A stretch of 64,000 nt of DNA. It comes from CAIWHR01 sp963781285 (GTDB lineage Bacteria; Pseudomonadota; Gammaproteobacteria; Burkholderiales; Casimicrobiaceae). This document shows, one piece after another, positions 26,445 to 34,927 of this stretch. How positions within the stretch are numbered: position 1 is the first letter of the stretch; every line of letters starts with the position of its first letter. The stretch spans positions 1 through 64,000 of the forward strand of contig CAWAFI010000016.1 in NCBI GenBank assembly GCA_963781285.1, read 5' to 3'. The translations under genes and the position numbers were made by a program. The notes below the pieces were generated by a model. It worked only from the letters and a program-made list of their open reading frames with translations, was not told the origin of the DNA and did not search any database.

Positions 26445-26828
26445 ATGGCTGATCCGAAGAAATACGACATCACCGTCGCGGCGAACGCGGCCTACATCGC
26501 CGATCAGTCCGACCCGTCCCGCAACCAGTACGTGTTCGCCTACACGATCACGGTGACCAACACCGGCGCGGTGGCCGCGCAACTCATCAGCCGGCACTGG
26601 ATCATCACCGATGGCGACCACCACGTCCAGGAAGTGAAGGGACTCGGCGTCGTCGGCCAGCAGCCGCTGCTCAAACCCGGCGAGAGCTTCGAATACACGA
26701 GCGGCACGCACCTCCCTACACCGGTCGGCACGATGCGCGGGACCTACCAGATGGTCGCCGAGGACGGTTGCACGTTCGACGCGCCGATCCCGCCGTTCAC
26801 GCTGTCCGTGCCGCGCGTGCTGCATTAG
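26445..26828 (+). CDS. apaG: ApaG (CorD) domain protein
   Basis: A 127-residue single-domain Ig-like fold protein. YVFAYTITVTNTG, LISRHWIITDGD and VKGLGVVGQQPLLKPGE are the family signature. Its role is unclear; in other bacteria it is linked to phosphorylated-nucleotide metabolism and magnesium/cobalt tolerance. The start at 26445 follows a GGGACCG segment. It converges tail-to-tail with the 43-residue membrane protein gene (4-base overlap). Confidence 0.93.
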   Translation: MADPKKYDITVAANAAYIADQSDPSRNQYVFAYTITVTNTGAVAAQLISRHWIITDGDHHVQEVKGLGVVGQQPLLKPGESFEYTSGTHLPTPVGTMRGTYQMVAEDGCTFDAPIPPFTLSVPRVLH

Positions 26829-26956
26829 CGCCGTGTGCCGTCGCGGTCGTTGGCATCCGCAGCCGGCGGCTTCTTCACCTTCGGCCCCATCGTCCACCAC
26901 ACGATGCCGACTGCGAGCACCAGTGCGAACAGCGCTTCCAGAAGAAACCACCCCAT
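26825..26956 (-). CDS. Small single-span membrane protein (43 aa)
   Basis: One transmembrane helix (WFLLEALFALVLAVGIVWW) followed by a basic, polar tail. It is too regular to be chance and resembles short unannotated proteins I associate with this locus in betaproteobacteria (recollection, not verified). Its ATG overlaps the mltA ATG on the other strand in the palindrome CATG, so each gene start lies inside the other gene. Confidence 0.55.
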   Translation of the reverse strand: MGWFLLEALFALVLAVGIVWWTMGPKVKKPPAADANDRDGTRR

Positions 26957-28196
26957 GATTGCCGGACCCCTTCGCGTGCGCGGCGCACGTCCGCGGTGCG
27001 CCGCGGTCGCGCTCGTCGTTCTCGCCGCCGGGTGCGTGACCGCGCCCCCGACCGCACCGCCGGCCGTCGTGCCGCCGCCTGCCGTAACGCCACCGCCTTC
27101 GCTGCCCGCCACGTACCACGCCACCACGTGGAGTGCGCTGCCCGGCTGGAACGCCGATCGCGTCGAGGAGGCATGGCCCGCGTTTCGCATCGGCTGCGTA
27201 GCGCAGGTCCGGCCCGACGCTCCGAAACGCGACCTCATTGCCCCGGTGTGCGCGGCGGCCGAGACGGTCGACGTGCGCGATGCCAATGCGATTCGCGCTT
27301 TCTTCGAACGGCATTTTATCCCATACCAGGTGCTGGCCGCGGACGGGCGCGACACGGGAATGGTCACCGGCTATTACGAGCCGCTACTCTCGGGCAGCAG
27401 GACCAAGACCGCGCGCTACACGGTGCCGCTGTACGCGGTGCCGGACGATCTGCTGACGATCGATCTCACCGCGCTCTATCCGGAGTTCAAGGACAAGCGC
27501 CTGCGCGGCCGCGTGGACGGCCGGAAGGTGGTTCCGTATTGGCCGCGCGCCGACATCGAGAACGGCCGGGCTCCGGTCGGCGACAAGGTGCTCGTCTACG
27601 TCGAGGATCCGGTCGAGGCGTTCTTCCTGCAGATCCAGGGTTCCGGCCGCGTGCAGCTTCCCGATGGCAGCGTGGTGCGTGTCGGCTACGCGGATCAGAA
27701 CGGGCACCCGTACCGCTCGATCGGTCGTGTGTTGATCGACCGCGGCGAGATCACGCTCGAGCGCGCGTCGATGCAGGGCATTCGCGAGTGGGGCCGGCGG
27801 CATCCGGACCAGCTTGCCGCGCTCCTCGACGAGAACCCGAGCTACGTCTTCTTCCGCGAGGTCGCGGCGCCCGCCCCCGGCACGCCGGAAGCTCTTATCG
27901 ACGGGCCGCTCGGGTCACTCGGCGTTCCGCTCGCGGCCGGCCGCACGCTGGCGGTGGACACGCGGTCGATCCCGCTCGGCGCCGCGGTATATCTCGCCAC
28001 GACTTTTCCGCTTTCCTCGCGCCCGCTCGACCGGTTGATGCTCGCGCAGGACACGGGCGGCGCGATTCGCGGCGCGCTGCGCGTGGATTTCTTCTGGGGT
28101 TTCGGCGATGACGCGGGGCGTCAAGCCGGACGTATGCGGCAGGAAGGTCGATTGTGGATCTTGTGGCCGAAGGACGCGGGCGTGCCGAAGCCGTGA
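26955..28196 (+). CDS. mltA: Membrane-bound lytic murein transglycosylase A
   Basis: A 413-residue lipoprotein cleaving peptidoglycan with formation of 1,6-anhydromuramic acid. Basic N-terminus, hydrophobic segment and lipobox LAAGC give outer-membrane anchoring; a Pro/Ala linker follows. VTGYYEPLLSGS, QIQGSGRVQLPDG, GYADQNGHPYRSIG and the C-terminal LAQDTGGAIRGALRVDFFWG are the family signature and include the catalytic Asp region. The start at 26955 gives the signal sequence directly. Confidence 0.93.
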   Translation: MIAGPLRVRGARPRCAAVALVVLAAGCVTAPPTAPPAVVPPPAVTPPPSLPATYHATTWSALPGWNADRVEEAWPAFRIGCVAQVRPDAPKRDLIAPVCAAAETVDVRDANAIRAFFERHFIPYQVLAADGRDTGMVTGYYEPLLSGSRTKTARYTVPLYAVPDDLLTIDLTALYPEFKDKRLRGRVDGRKVVPYWPRADIENGRAPVGDKVLVYVEDPVEAFFLQIQGSGRVQLPDGSVVRVGYADQNGHPYRSIGRVLIDRGEITLERASMQGIREWGRRHPDQLAALLDENPSYVFFREVAAPAPGTPEALIDGPLGSLGVPLAAGRTLAVDTRSIPLGAAVYLATTFPLSSRPLDRLMLAQDTGGAIRGALRVDFFWGFGDDAGRQAGRMRQEGRLWILWPKDAGVPKP

Positions 28197-28248
28197 CGAA
28201 CGCCAGGCAACCCATCTCGCGAATCAGCTCCGGGCCCCCGACCGCAAC

Positions 28249-29233
28249 TCATGACTGGGGCTGCGCGAGCACCTCTTCCGCCTGCTGGTCCGCGTGATAC
28301 GACGAGCGCACGAGCGCGCCGACCGCGGCGTGCTTGAACCCCATCGCGTACGCCTCGCGCTCGAACATTGCGAACGTGTCCGGATGGACGTAGCGTCGCA
28401 CGGGCAGATGCCCGGCCGTCGGCTGCAGGTATTGGCCGATCGTCAACATGCCGATGCCGTGCGCGCGCATGTCGCGCATGACGGCGAGTATCTCGTCGTC
28501 GGTTTCCCCCAAGCCGACCATCAATCCGGATTTGGTCGGAATGTCCGGAAAGCGCGCGCCGAATTCCTGCAGCAGCGTGAGCGAGTGGGCGTAATCGGAG
28601 CCGGGCCGCGCCTCCCGGTACAGCCGCGGCACCGTTTCGAGGTTGTGGTTCATCACGTCCGGCGGCGCGGCGCCCAGAATCTCGAGTGCCCGCGCGCAGT
28701 CGGCCCCGAAAATCCGGCACCAGCACTTCGATCTTCGTCGCCGGCGAGTGCTGGCGCACGGTGCGGATGCAATCGACGAAGTGCTGCGCGCCGCCGTCGC
28801 GCAGATCGTCGCGGTCCACACTCGTGATGACGACGTAGGCGAGTTTCAGCGCTGCGATCGTCTGCGCGACGTGGATCGGCTCCTCGGCATCGAGCGGCAG
28901 CGGGCGGCCGTGGCCGACGTCGCAGAACGGGCAGCGCCGCGTGCAGATGTCGCCCATGATCATGAACGTCGCGGTGCCTTTGCCGAAACACTCGCCGATG
29001 TTCGGGCAGGATGCTTCCTCGCAGACGGTATGCAGCCGATGCTCGCGCAGGATCTTCTTGATTTCGGCGAAGCGCGGCGACGATGCGGCGCGCACACGGA
29101 TCCAATCCGGCTTTTTCAGTCGCTCGGCCGCGACGATTTTGATGGGGATGCGCGCGGTCTTTGCGGCACCCGTCTGCTTGACGCCCGCGACATTGCCCCC
29201 GGGTCCGGCGGACGGCGCATCGTCCGTGATCAT
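28249..29233 (-). CDS. lipA: Lipoyl synthase, with one apparent extra base
   Basis: Radical-SAM enzyme inserting sulfur into octanoyl groups. The first part has both Fe-S cluster motifs: auxiliary Cys71, Cys76 and Cys82 and radical-SAM Cys97, Cys101 and Cys104. The frame breaks after VLVPDFRG (near 28703). The next frame continues DCARALEILGAAPPDVMNHN, then GLMVGLGETDDE and the C-terminal RSSYHAD whose Ser binds the auxiliary cluster. Length 985 is 3n+1; dropping one base in the GGCCCC run rejoins it. Its ATG overlaps the lipB stop (ATGA). Confidence 0.9.
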
Positions 29234-29880
29234 GGGGTTCCCGTGAGGCGCGCGGCGAGGATCGGAGCCAGTTCCGCGCCCACGTCCGCGACGGTGCGCA
29301 CGATGCCAAGGTCAGAGAGTTGTGTCACGGCGAGGCCCTTGTAGCCGCACGGGTCGATATCGGCGAACGGCGAAAGATCCATCGCGACATTGAGCGCGAG
29401 CCCGTGATACGTGCAGCCGCCGCGCACCCGGAGCCCGAGCGCAGCGAGCTTGGCCTCGCCGCCGGCGACCTCTACGTAGACGCCCGGCGCCGCTGCCTTG
29501 CCGTACGCGGAAATTCCGAGCGTGGCGAGCCATTCTATCACCGCCGCCTCGATGCCCCGGACCATGCCGCGAATGCCGAGGCGATGCCGCTTGAGATCGA
29601 ACAGCACGTAGGCGACGAGCTGGCCCGGACCATGATAGGTGATCTGCCCGCCGCGATCGACCTTGATCGCGGGAATGCCGTTGTCGCGAAGCAGATGCTC
29701 GCGCCGCCCCGCGAGCCCGAGCGTATAGACCGGCGGATGCTCGGTCAGCCAGATCTCGTCCGGCGTATCGGTCGTCCGCGCCGCAGTGAACGCCTGCATC
29801 GCTTGCCAGGTCGGCCGGTATTCGGTGCGCCCGAGCGCCCGGATAGCGACCCGGGATGCGTGATCGACCGTCGTCCCCAT
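29230..29880 (-). CDS. lipB: Octanoyltransferase
   Basis: A 216-residue enzyme moving octanoyl from acyl carrier protein to lipoate-dependent apoproteins such as GcvH. TYHGPGQLVAYVLFDL, GVYVEVAGGEAKLAALG (Lys144), HGLALNVAMDL and the catalytic Cys178 in DPCGYKGL are present. Translationally coupled to lipA. Its usual upstream neighbour ybeD is about 8 kb away here. Confidence 0.95.
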   Translation of the reverse strand: MGTTVDHASRVAIRALGRTEYRPTWQAMQAFTAARTTDTPDEIWLTEHPPVYTLGLAGRREHLLRDNGIPAIKVDRGGQITYHGPGQLVAYVLFDLKRHRLGIRGMVRGIEAAVIEWLATLGISAYGKAAAPGVYVEVAGGEAKLAALGLRVRGGCTYHGLALNVAMDLSPFADIDPCGYKGLAVTQLSDLGIVRTVADVGAELAPILAARLTGTP

Positions 29881-29883
29881 GGG

Positions 29884-30606
29884 CTAGGGCCTGTTCACGG
29901 TGAATTCGTGCGCATCGGCACGAATCGCATCCGTTCGTTGCCACACAACGCGGTCGCGGGTGACCGAAAGCATCCAGGTCTGCTGTTCCGCGGGCGATGG
30001 GCGCGCAAATGCGGACCACGCAAGAACGGCGCAACAGCCGCCGTGTTGCGGATCCCGGACCGACTCGTAGCGGATGGCGCCGATGCCCGCCTGCCGCGCG
30101 ACCCGACCGAAGCGTTGGCAGCCGCCGTAATCGTCTGGATGCGCCCAAGTCGTTCGATCGCGTGCGAAAGGCGGGCGCCGAAGATCGACGGCGCTCGTGT
30201 CGAGCCTTGTGCGAAACACTGTTTGCGGCCGCGTGGGCATCGACTCCAGCACCGGGGTATCGGAGAGATGCCGCCAGCGCCAATAGCCCAGCTCCGCGCA
30301 CGCGGTGCGCACTTCGTCCGTACCGTAGAAGACGCCCGGGTCGGTGGGCCGGCGAAAACGCGATCCGCCGGGAGGCGGCGCGTAGCGGAACGGCGTGAAC
30401 AGCAGGTAGTGCAAGCGCGTCGCACCCTCGGGCAATGGCGGTTTGGCCGCGTCCAGCAGTCGCTCCAGCGCGTATTGCTCGTCGAGGGTATCGACCAGCG
30501 CCATCGTCGCCACGACGTGCTGCGCTTCTACGGCCCGCCAGATGGCGAAGCGGAGCTCGCCCGCCTCAGAGGCGACCGCGGGCGGCGTCCAGGTAGGCGA
30601 CGACAC
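29884..30606 (-). CDS. RES-domain toxin
   Basis: A 240-residue RES-family protein. IWRAVEAQH supplies the conserved Arg, and GSRFRRPTDPGVFYGTDEVR with ACAEL matches the core that carries the family Glu. RES toxins paired with Xre/MbcA antitoxins deplete NAD+ by ADP-ribosyl chemistry or phosphorolysis (family knowledge). The GTG start at 30606 overlaps the 3' end of the antitoxin gene by 41 bases, so translation is coupled. The stop is 3 bases before lipB starts. Confidence 0.87.
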   Translation of the reverse strand: MSSPTWTPPAVASEAGELRFAIWRAVEAQHVVATMALVDTLDEQYALERLLDAAKPPLPEGATRLHYLLFTPFRYAPPPGGSRFRRPTDPGVFYGTDEVRTACAELGYWRWRHLSDTPVLESMPTRPQTVFRTRLDTSAVDLRRPPFARDRTTWAHPDDYGGCQRFGRVARQAGIGAIRYESVRDPQHGGCCAVLAWSAFARPSPAEQQTWMLSVTRDRVVWQRTDAIRADAHEFTVNRP

Positions 30607-30967
30607 GAACCATTCCTTCCACGGAACGCAGAAGATCCTGCGGCCGACCGCCCAGCGCGACGTTGTGGCTCGCGAGCCAGCGCCGGGCCGACTCCTCGTG
30701 CCCCCACAGTGCGTCGAGCGATCGAAACAGGCGCACGAGCAGCAGCGCGAGTTCCCATTCCTTGGCGCGGTCGGGCGAGAGCAGGTACTTGCTGGCGAAG
30801 AGGCGCGAGGTCGTCGCCTCCGAAATGCCCAGTGCCGCCGCCACGTCGCGCTGCGTGAGGTCGAGCAGGCGCGCCGCGCGCACCACGGCTTTGCTCAGCA
30901 CGCCCGCGTCGGACGCGGACGCGCGCCGTTGCGTCGAGGCCGGGGTGGTCTGCGTCAGAGTGTTCAT
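30566..30967 (-). CDS. Xre/MbcA/ParS-type antitoxin
   Basis: 133 residues. The central helix-turn-helix is seen in LLDLTQRDVAAALGISEATT, followed by SRLFASKYLLSPDRAKEWE. The C-terminal toxin-binding region has the WLASHNVALGGRPQDLLRS pattern typical of the MbcA/ParS C-terminus. The start at 30967 is chosen because an upstream in-frame TTG lies in the -35 box. It probably represses its own operon with the toxin. Confidence 0.88.
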   Translation of the reverse strand: MNTLTQTTPASTQRRASASDAGVLSKAVVRAARLLDLTQRDVAAALGISEATTSRLFASKYLLSPDRAKEWELALLLVRLFRSLDALWGHEESARRWLASHNVALGGRPQDLLRSVEGMVRVVAYLDAARGRL

Positions 30968-30986
30968 GGAGAAACTCTTTGTGCCA

Positions 30987-31015
30987 ATTATTTCTCCAGA
31001 AACAACGGTTGTCAA
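30987..31015 (-). promoter_or_regulatory. Promoter and operator of the toxin-antitoxin operon
   Basis: On the minus strand TTGACA (31010-31015) and AATAAT (30987-30992) are 17 bases apart. A perfect palindrome TTTCTCCAGAAA (30991-31002) overlaps the -10 box, and a further half site GGAGAAAC lies at 30968-30975, just before the antitoxin ATG. This is a plausible Xre operator. Confidence 0.7.
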
Positions 31016-31309
31016 TCCTCCCCGGGACCGTGTCCCGCGCTTGGCCCTGTTGGGATGTTGCCGGTGGTAGATCGCCGAGACCTTAGCGCCGGTACCTGTA
31101 GACCACGAACGCGGTCATCGAAAATCGAGCCTTCGGCGAAAGAAGCCAACCGGCACCGTCGCGCCAACGCCTTTGCGCGCGCGATGCCGCCGCATGCGTC
31201 AATTTGCCGCAGCAATCGCCACTCCGTCGTACGCGCGGACAATGATGCGTCTGCGCAACGGCGCAATCATCACCGCGGTTCCGGCCATCCATTTTTTCCG
31301 TGACATGGA

Positions 31310-31343
31310 TTGACAAAGCAGTTAGGATGTTGCAGTGCAGCAA
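31310..31343 (+). promoter_or_regulatory. Possible promoter and PhaR-like palindrome upstream of the SDR gene
   Basis: TTGACA lies at 31310-31315, and TTGCAGTGCAGCAA at 31330-31343 is an imperfect palindrome like sites bound by PhaR at polyhydroxybutyrate genes. No good -10 box is visible at normal spacing. The remaining 31016-31309 holds no gene that I can support. Confidence 0.35.
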
Positions 31344-31359
31344 TAAGTCAGGGGCGTCC

Positions 31360-32175
31360 ATGGAAATCGCGGGGAAGGTTGCGGTAATTACGGGTGCCGC
31401 CAGCGGCATCGGGCGGGCGGTCGCGGCCGAATTGGCGCGCCGCAATGTGCGCGCGATGGCGCTCGTGGACATGGGAGAGAACATCGCTGGCGTCGCCGCC
31501 GAAGTCAATTCGGAGGCCGGCCGGAAGGTCGCCCATCCCTACCGGGGCGATGCGACCGACGAGGCGTTTCGCGCTTCGGTTTTCGATTCCATCAGCAGCG
31601 AGTTCGAAACAGTCACCATGTGCGTGCCGGCCGCCGGCATCACGCGCGATGATCTCGCCGTGCGCATCGACAAGATCACGGGCAAGGCGCGAATCTATCC
31701 GGTGGATCGGTTCAAACAGGTCCTCGAGGTGAACCTCGTGGCGCCCGTCTACTGGGCACTCGAGATGATCGGACGGATTGCCGAAAATCGCGCCGCCTGC
31801 GGCCTCAAGCGATGGGAGCCCTCCGAGGGAATGCAAGGGGCCATCGTGTTCATCGGCTCCGTTTCCTCGCAAGGCAACCGCGGCCAGATCTCCTATGCCA
31901 GCACCAAAGCCGGCCTGGAGGGCGCGGCCGCGACGATCATGAAGGAAGCCGTCTATTACGGGGTGCGCTGCGGAGTGATTCACCCGGGATTCACCGACAC
32001 GCCGATGGTGCGCGCGATGGGTGATGAATACATCAACAAGAACATTCTCCCATTCACGCAGTTGAGCCGGCTGATTCGTCCCGACGAGATCGCCGATGCG
32101 ATCTGCTTCATGCTCGCCAACTCGGCGGTGAGCGGCGAGCTGTGGGCGGACGCTGGTTGGCATGCACCGGCTTGA
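31360..32175 (+). CDS. Short-chain dehydrogenase/reductase
   Basis: 271 residues, classical SDR: cofactor motif TGAASGIG (11-18), active-site Ser near FIGSVSS (165-170), Tyr179 and Lys183 in SYASTKAG. An insertion between about 100 and 115 (RIDKITGKARIYPVD) and another near 148-158 are unusual. AGGGG about 7 bases upstream supports the start at 31360. The substrate could be a 3-hydroxyacyl-CoA or another alcohol. The palindrome upstream hints at polyhydroxyalkanoate control, but this is weak. Confidence 0.85.
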   Translation: MEIAGKVAVITGAASGIGRAVAAELARRNVRAMALVDMGENIAGVAAEVNSEAGRKVAHPYRGDATDEAFRASVFDSISSEFETVTMCVPAAGITRDDLAVRIDKITGKARIYPVDRFKQVLEVNLVAPVYWALEMIGRIAENRAACGLKRWEPSEGMQGAIVFIGSVSSQGNRGQISYASTKAGLEGAAATIMKEAVYYGVRCGVIHPGFTDTPMVRAMGDEYINKNILPFTQLSRLIRPDEIADAICFMLANSAVSGELWADAGWHAPA

Positions 32176-32223
32176 CGCTCGTTTCAACGTCCGTTCCACC
32201 AGAGCCGGCCAGGCGGGCCTCCC

Positions 32224-32682
32224 ATGAAGCGCTTCTTGAACTGTCGCTGGGCAAAGTTGCTCACGGTACTGAGGGCATTGGCAGTGACCGTGTTCGTTGC
32301 AGGCGGTGCCGCCGCGGCCGCGGCGCCCATAGAAGAAAGGCAGCTGTTGGACCTCGGCTTCAAGGTGCTCGTCGCGACGACAAAGGTTCAGCAGGAGTGG
32401 GTGCGGGGACTACCCCCTGGCAAGATCAGGCCGATGCAGCGCACTGGCAAGAAGTTTTACATCTACCCCGATGCGTCCAGGAACCAGATCTACGTCGGTG
32501 GCCCGAAGGAATACGAGGCGTATGTGCAGCTCCATCCGGAAAACCGGGCGACGGGTGCACAGGAAGCGGCAAAAGAGGCAAGCGCGTACCGTCTCAAACA
32601 GGATGACGTCATGCGGAAGGCGACCGCTCACGACTTGTCGGACCCCTTCTTGGGAGCTAGTTGGGCCGATCTCGGCTGGTAA
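32224..32682 (+). CDS. Exported hypothetical protein
   Basis: 152 residues. A signal peptide (residues 1-36; basic start, then a hydrophobic and Ala-rich run) precedes a polar domain with GKKFYIYPDASRNQIYVGGP and an amphipathic C-terminus. No family is recognised. It follows the SDR gene by 48 bases on the same strand and could be co-transcribed. Confidence 0.65.
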   Translation: MKRFLNCRWAKLLTVLRALAVTVFVAGGAAAAAAPIEERQLLDLGFKVLVATTKVQQEWVRGLPPGKIRPMQRTGKKFYIYPDASRNQIYVGGPKEYEAYVQLHPENRATGAQEAAKEASAYRLKQDDVMRKATAHDLSDPFLGASWADLGW

Positions 32683-32775
32683 GGTTCCGCGGCATTCGGT
32701 GCCGCCGGAGTTCGATGCATCTCAGTTTCGGGCCTGCCGCGAATGTCTGCCCTCCGGTAGCAGCCGCGCGGTTGC

Positions 32776-33645
32776 TCATTTCACCCGGAAGACACCTCTG
32801 ACAAGCCGGATCTGGCCCTCCTGAAGACTGCGCCGCGCGTTCCCGGCCTTTTGCGCGAGATTGTCGACGAACACCGCCAAGGTCAGCTGTCCCTGCGCGG
32901 CGCCTTCGGAAGTCCTGCTCAAATGAGCGTCGCTGGCATCCTCGAATAATTCAGCGACGAATCCACTCTCGCCGAGAACCGAGCGAATCTCTTCGGCAGA
33001 AACAAGGAAGCTGTCGGCAGGGTCGGTGGCCCAAGGAAGCGGAAAGTATGACGTAGCCGCTTCCCCAGCGGCGATCTCCTGGAAGGCGAACCGGCCGTCA
33101 GGCTTGAGGACCCGGTAGACCTCCGCGTAGAGCTTGCGCTTGTCCGCGATGTTCATCGCGACATTCTGCATCCAGACGGCATCAAACGAATCGTCGGGGA
33201 AGGGTAGGTCGAGAGCGCTGCCTTCGTGCACTTCGATTCGGTCATCAAGGCCGGTCAGCCGATTCAGCAGTACCGCGCCGGCGCAGTAATCAGGCGATAA
33301 CTCGAGGCAGTCGACGCGGCAGCCGAGCGCGGAAGCGAGCAGCCGGGCGGGACCGGCCAGCCCAGCTCCAATATCGAGAACGCGATCTTCGGCCCGAATC
33401 TGCGCCAGCTCCAGCAACTCGCGTGAAGCGCGGAGTCCGCCCGTGTGGAAATGGTCAAGCGCCCCCAGTTCCTCGGGCGACAGGCGTTGTTCGGGATCTA
33501 ATCCGGCCGCGCGGACGGCCGCCAGGATTCGTGCCTCGATGTCGCGGGCTGAATAGTGTGCTTCCAGACTAGCCATGAACAACCGCTGCCCAAGGTCCGC
33601 CGTGTTCGGCACGCGCCGATTGCCTGCCACATCGCGTGAAGCCAT
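32776..33645 (-). CDS. SAM-dependent methyltransferase, sarcosine/dimethylglycine type
   Basis: 289 residues (266 from an alternative Met at 33576). EAHYSARDIEARILAAV followed by LDHFHTGG and VLDIGAGLAGPARLLA is the arrangement of the glycine/dimethylglycine N-methyltransferase-like group. DAVWMQNVAMNIADK and LKPDGRFAFQEIA complete the core. The substrate is not proven. Neither start has a clear ribosome binding site; similarity begins close to the second. Confidence 0.8.
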   Translation of the reverse strand: MASRDVAGNRRVPNTADLGQRLFMASLEAHYSARDIEARILAAVRAAGLDPEQRLSPEELGALDHFHTGGLRASRELLELAQIRAEDRVLDIGAGLAGPARLLASALGCRVDCLELSPDYCAGAVLLNRLTGLDDRIEVHEGSALDLPFPDDSFDAVWMQNVAMNIADKRKLYAEVYRVLKPDGRFAFQEIAAGEAATSYFPLPWATDPADSFLVSAEEIRSVLGESGFVAELFEDASDAHLSRTSEGAAQGQLTLAVFVDNLAQKAGNARRSLQEGQIRLVRGVFRVK

Positions 33646-33972
33646 TGGCTCGGCCGGATCTTATCGTTATTGAAGCCCCGGCGTTCTGGTCAAGCGTGCC
33701 GACTCTGACGTACCCGACTCGCTGTCCTTTGTGCATCGTAGCTCCCTGACCACCAAGAGAAAGGGCATTCCTGCCTCAAATCGACACTAAGCTGAGTGGC
33801 GACCGGGCTTGCTCAACGAAACGTTGTTGCGGCGTTTACAAGGCGTTGTCGCCGCCGACGTCCGCACGCCGTGCCGCGCAACCCGGGCCATGGCATTGGT
33901 TGCGAAACGCATCGGATGCGGAGGCAAGTCCGCTAGACTTGCCACGGCATTTGCCATTGTTCTGGGAATCAC
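33646..33972. other. Intergenic region between divergent methyltransferase genes
   Basis: No gene is supported in 327 bases. The right end carries the inverted repeat at 33923-33943. Base composition drops in GC toward the right. Confidence 0.5.
33923..33943. promoter_or_regulatory. Inverted repeat before the exported methyltransferase gene
   Basis: GGCAAGTC and GACTTGCC are perfect 8-base inverted repeats around a 5-base centre, ending 29 bases before the ATG at 33973. It could be an operator or an mRNA hairpin. Confidence 0.5.
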
Positions 33973-34818
33973 ATGAACTTTCGCTTTCTTGTTTTCTGCC
34001 TGTTTGCGTCATCGATCACAACCCCTGCTTCCGCGCAGGATTTCCCAAAGCACGGAGACGAGTTATACCAGCCGCGGCTGCGGCAAGGCGGCAAGGACGT
34101 CATATGGCTGCCAACACCCGATCCCATGGTCATGCGAATGCTGCAGGCAGCCAAAGTAACCGACAAAGATATTGTCTATGACCTTGGTGCGGGCGATGGG
34201 AAGATTCCCATTGCGGCCGCCAAGCACTTCGGAGCCAAGGCCGTTGGGATTGAATACAACGCCGATCTCGCCGCACTTGGAAGACGCAATGCGCAACGTG
34301 CCGGGGTTGCCGATAAAGTCACCATTATTCAGGGTGACATTTTCCAGGAGGATTTTTCAAAGGCGACGGTGGTCACGCTGTATTTGCTGTCTGATCTCAA
34401 CTACCGACTTCGCCCCACGTTGCTGTCGATGAAACCTGGCACCCGTGTCGTCTCTCACCAATTCCACATGGGAGAGTGGGAGCCCGATGAAGTTATTCGC
34501 GGCGAAGATACTGAGGCCTATCTTTGGATCGTTCCTGCGGTAGTGCAAGGCCGCTGGACGCTTCGGGACGAGAAAGGACCTTGGGAAGCGGCAATAGAAT
34601 TCACTCAACAGCATCAGCGTCTAGCGGGAGAAATAACGATTGACGGTGTGACCAAGCCCCTGCTTGGCGCATACATCAGCGGTCCAAACATCGGTTTCAC
34701 CTTTGTCGCTCCCGATGGTGGCACCCGCAGCATGCGAGGCGCTTCGGATGGCAAGACAATATCGGGCACTCTGCGCTTCGTGGATAACTTGACTCCCGTA
34801 ATCGGTAGGCGCCGCTGA
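33973..34818 (+). CDS. Methyltransferase-fold protein with signal peptide
   Basis: 281 residues. Residues 1-22 are a clean signal peptide (NFRFLVFCLF core, ASA cleavage). The next part is a class I methyltransferase fold: VYDLGAGDGKIPIAAA (motif I), AVGIEYNADL, VTLYLLSDLNYRLRPTLL, and GTRVVSHQF. The last ~85 residues form a beta-rich extension (WEAAIEFTQQHQRLAGEITI region). Export of a SAM enzyme is unexpected because the periplasm has no known SAM pool. GC is lower than in the housekeeping genes. Confidence 0.82.
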   Translation: MNFRFLVFCLFASSITTPASAQDFPKHGDELYQPRLRQGGKDVIWLPTPDPMVMRMLQAAKVTDKDIVYDLGAGDGKIPIAAAKHFGAKAVGIEYNADLAALGRRNAQRAGVADKVTIIQGDIFQEDFSKATVVTLYLLSDLNYRLRPTLLSMKPGTRVVSHQFHMGEWEPDEVIRGEDTEAYLWIVPAVVQGRWTLRDEKGPWEAAIEFTQQHQRLAGEITIDGVTKPLLGAYISGPNIGFTFVAPDGGTRSMRGASDGKTISGTLRFVDNLTPVIGRRR

Positions 34819-34927
34819 ATCCGATTGGATGTGTTTTGAACAATTCTCGAAAGTGCTACCAATGCGGACTGCTCATTCGCGACATTCGCGCGACGGTAAG
34901 TGGTAATACCCTGGCCGGATCGTCCCG

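Noticed and set aside
30968..31015. Longer antitoxin starting with TTG at 31015
   Set aside because: That TTG is part of the TTGACA -35 box, and the added residues do not fit the family.
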